Source: Actinomycetales bacterium
GTDB taxonomy: Bacteria; Actinomycetota; Actinomycetes; Mycobacteriales; Mycobacteriaceae
DNA length: 7,626 nucleotides
Reading direction: 5' to 3'
Assembly: GCA_012841845.1 (NCBI GenBank)
Contig: DUTZ01000204.1
Span: forward strand, 1-7,626
Shown here: positions 6,962 through 7,626 of the stretch, piece after piece
Layout: the number at the start of each line of letters is the position of its first letter
How positions within the stretch are numbered: position 1 is the stretch's first letter
Notes under the pieces: model-generated
Databases searched by the model: none
What the model saw: only the letters and a program-made list of their open reading frames with translations
Told to the model about the DNA's origin: nothing
Program-made: the position numbers and the translations under genes

Positions 6962-7037
6962 GCCGCCGCTGCCGCCGGTTTGCCCAACACGAGCACGGCA
7001 ACGGCCGAGTAGACCCCGTGCTGGCGTTGTGCATTCC
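6962..7037. repeat. 76-bp palindromic repeat, copy 2
   Basis: Second copy of the element, differing from the first only at 6984 (C for A), 6990 (C for T) and 6996 (C for A). The palindrome spans 6981-7033, with 6981-6998 pairing with 7016-7033 at 15 of 18 positions. Its inner stem AGCACGG/CCGTGCT is perfect. The loop is the same as in copy 1. Its right end is 25 bases from the stop of the convergent lipase-like gene. Confidence 0.8.
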
Positions 7038-7062
7038 CGGGGCTGGGGCGGCGCAGAGGCCG

Positions 7063-7626
7063 TCAGCGCGGCGGCACCGGGGCGAGCACGCCCACGAGGC
7101 CGTCGGCCGGCACGCACCGCGGCGGCCGGGCCGACGAGCCTGCGCCTGCGCCCCCACCCAGCGCATCGGCCACCAGATCCACCGCCCGAGGCGAGGCCAG
7201 CACGGTGAGGTGGCCGGATCGATCGGCCTCGCAGCCGTCCTGCAGCCGGAGCACCTCCAGCCGCACGTCCGCGGGCACCTCGGGTGCGGACACGGGCCCG
7301 GTCATCTCGTCCGCGTCGGACACGATCGCCACGTGCCGGACTCCACGGGCGTAGGGGATGCCGTCGGCGCCGCGCCAGGCGAGGTTCGCCTCGACGTCGC
7401 GACGAGACGTCTCGGCCGAGAGCACGCCCAGCGCCGCCGCCACGAACTCCGGCGGTCCCTCGCCGAAGCGCGCCGGGTCCACGCCCAGCGTGACGACGGT
7501 GCGCACCGCGTCCGGCCGCTCGACCGCCGCCACGTACGCCGCCGCGACCGCCCCCTGCGAGTGCCCCACCAGGTCCACGCGCGCGGCCCCGGTCAGGGCT
7601 CGGACGCGGTCGATCTCGGCCACGAG
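7063..7626 (-). CDS. Lipase-like alpha/beta hydrolase (3' part, start outside window)
   Basis: A minus-strand frame open from the right edge to TGA at 7065-7063, encoding at least 187 residues. It has the nucleophile elbow VDLVGHSQGAVAAAYVA (Ser codon within 7552-7566). Further on are a likely acid residue in SDADEMTGP and a likely catalytic His in LQDGCEADRSGHLTVL. This spacing and the Leu-Gln-Asp-x-Cys stretch resemble actinobacterial secreted triacylglycerol lipases/esterases (lipase class 2 type), which hydrolyse ester bonds in lipids. A Gly/Ala/Ser/Pro-rich tail of about 30 residues follows the last helix and contains a second Cys. A GTG at 7623 is in frame, but the nucleophile would then lie only about 22 residues in, too close to the N-terminus, so the real start is beyond the window. 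A signal peptide cannot be judged. Substrate unknown. Confidence 0.82.
   Translation of the reverse strand, partial: LVAEIDRVRALTGAARVDLVGHSQGAVAAAYVAAVERPDAVRTVVTLGVDPARFGEGPPEFVAAALGVLSAETSRRDVEANLAWRGADGIPYARGVRHVAIVSDADEMTGPVSAPEVPADVRLEVLRLQDGCEADRSGHLTVLASPRAVDLVADALGGGAGAGSSARPPRCVPADGLVGVLAPVPPR

Noticed and set aside
6889..7033. Small proteins starting MHNASTGSTRPL encoded on the minus strand of each repeat copy
   Set aside because: No convincing ribosome site, the frames run into Arg-rich GCC/GCT shadow sequence, and the similarity between the two peptides follows directly from the DNA repeat.
6870..7037. CRISPR array
   Set aside because: There are only two copies, each 76 bases, with a 16-base low-complexity spacer and no cas genes in the window.

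Overview
The window reads as chromosome of a high-GC actinobacterium of the mycolic-acid group (Mycobacteriales; a Dietzia- or Gordonia-like genus is my guess, not something the sequence proves). The basis is very high G+C with almost every codon ending in G or C, mycobacterial-type L,D-transpeptidases with one Ig-like domain, and a transporter operon whose gene order and UgpB sequence closely resemble ugpA-ugpE-ugpB-ugpC of Mycobacterium tuberculosis as I recall it.

Layout. (1) 1-248: the 3' end of an unrecognised + strand gene. (2) 249-483: intergenic, with two GC-rich hairpins (likely end of the upstream transcript), then a leader holding direct GTGTGAC repeats. (3) 484-2377: two tandem, closely related secreted L,D-transpeptidase genes, which probably make 3->3 peptidoglycan crosslinks. 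(4) 2378-2485: a promoter-like gap. (5) 2486-6823: a four-gene ABC importer operon, ugpA and ugpE (permeases, overlapping ATGA), ugpB (Tat-type lipoprotein binding protein) and ugpC (ATPase). A perfect 15-bp inverted repeat lies between ugpB and ugpC. (6) 6824-7062: a convergent intergenic region made of a GCC/GCT-rich tract and two 76-bp direct repeats, 73/76 identical, each with an imperfect long palindrome. (7) 7063-7626: the 3' part of a - strand lipase-like alpha/beta hydrolase gene, open to the window edge.

How the genes work together. The Ldt pair acts outside the membrane on peptidoglycan. UgpB, tethered outside, should capture a glycerophosphodiester or glycerol-3-phosphate and hand it to the UgpA/UgpE channel, driven by UgpC; this scavenges phosphate, glycerol or lipid head groups. 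The partial lipase might release lipid breakdown products, but the only link to Ugp is proximity.

No clearly new multi-gene system is visible. The most unusual element is the pair of 76-bp palindromic repeats between the convergent genes. Next come the MtrA-box-like 9-mers before the Ldt genes and the strong hairpin inside the ugp operon.
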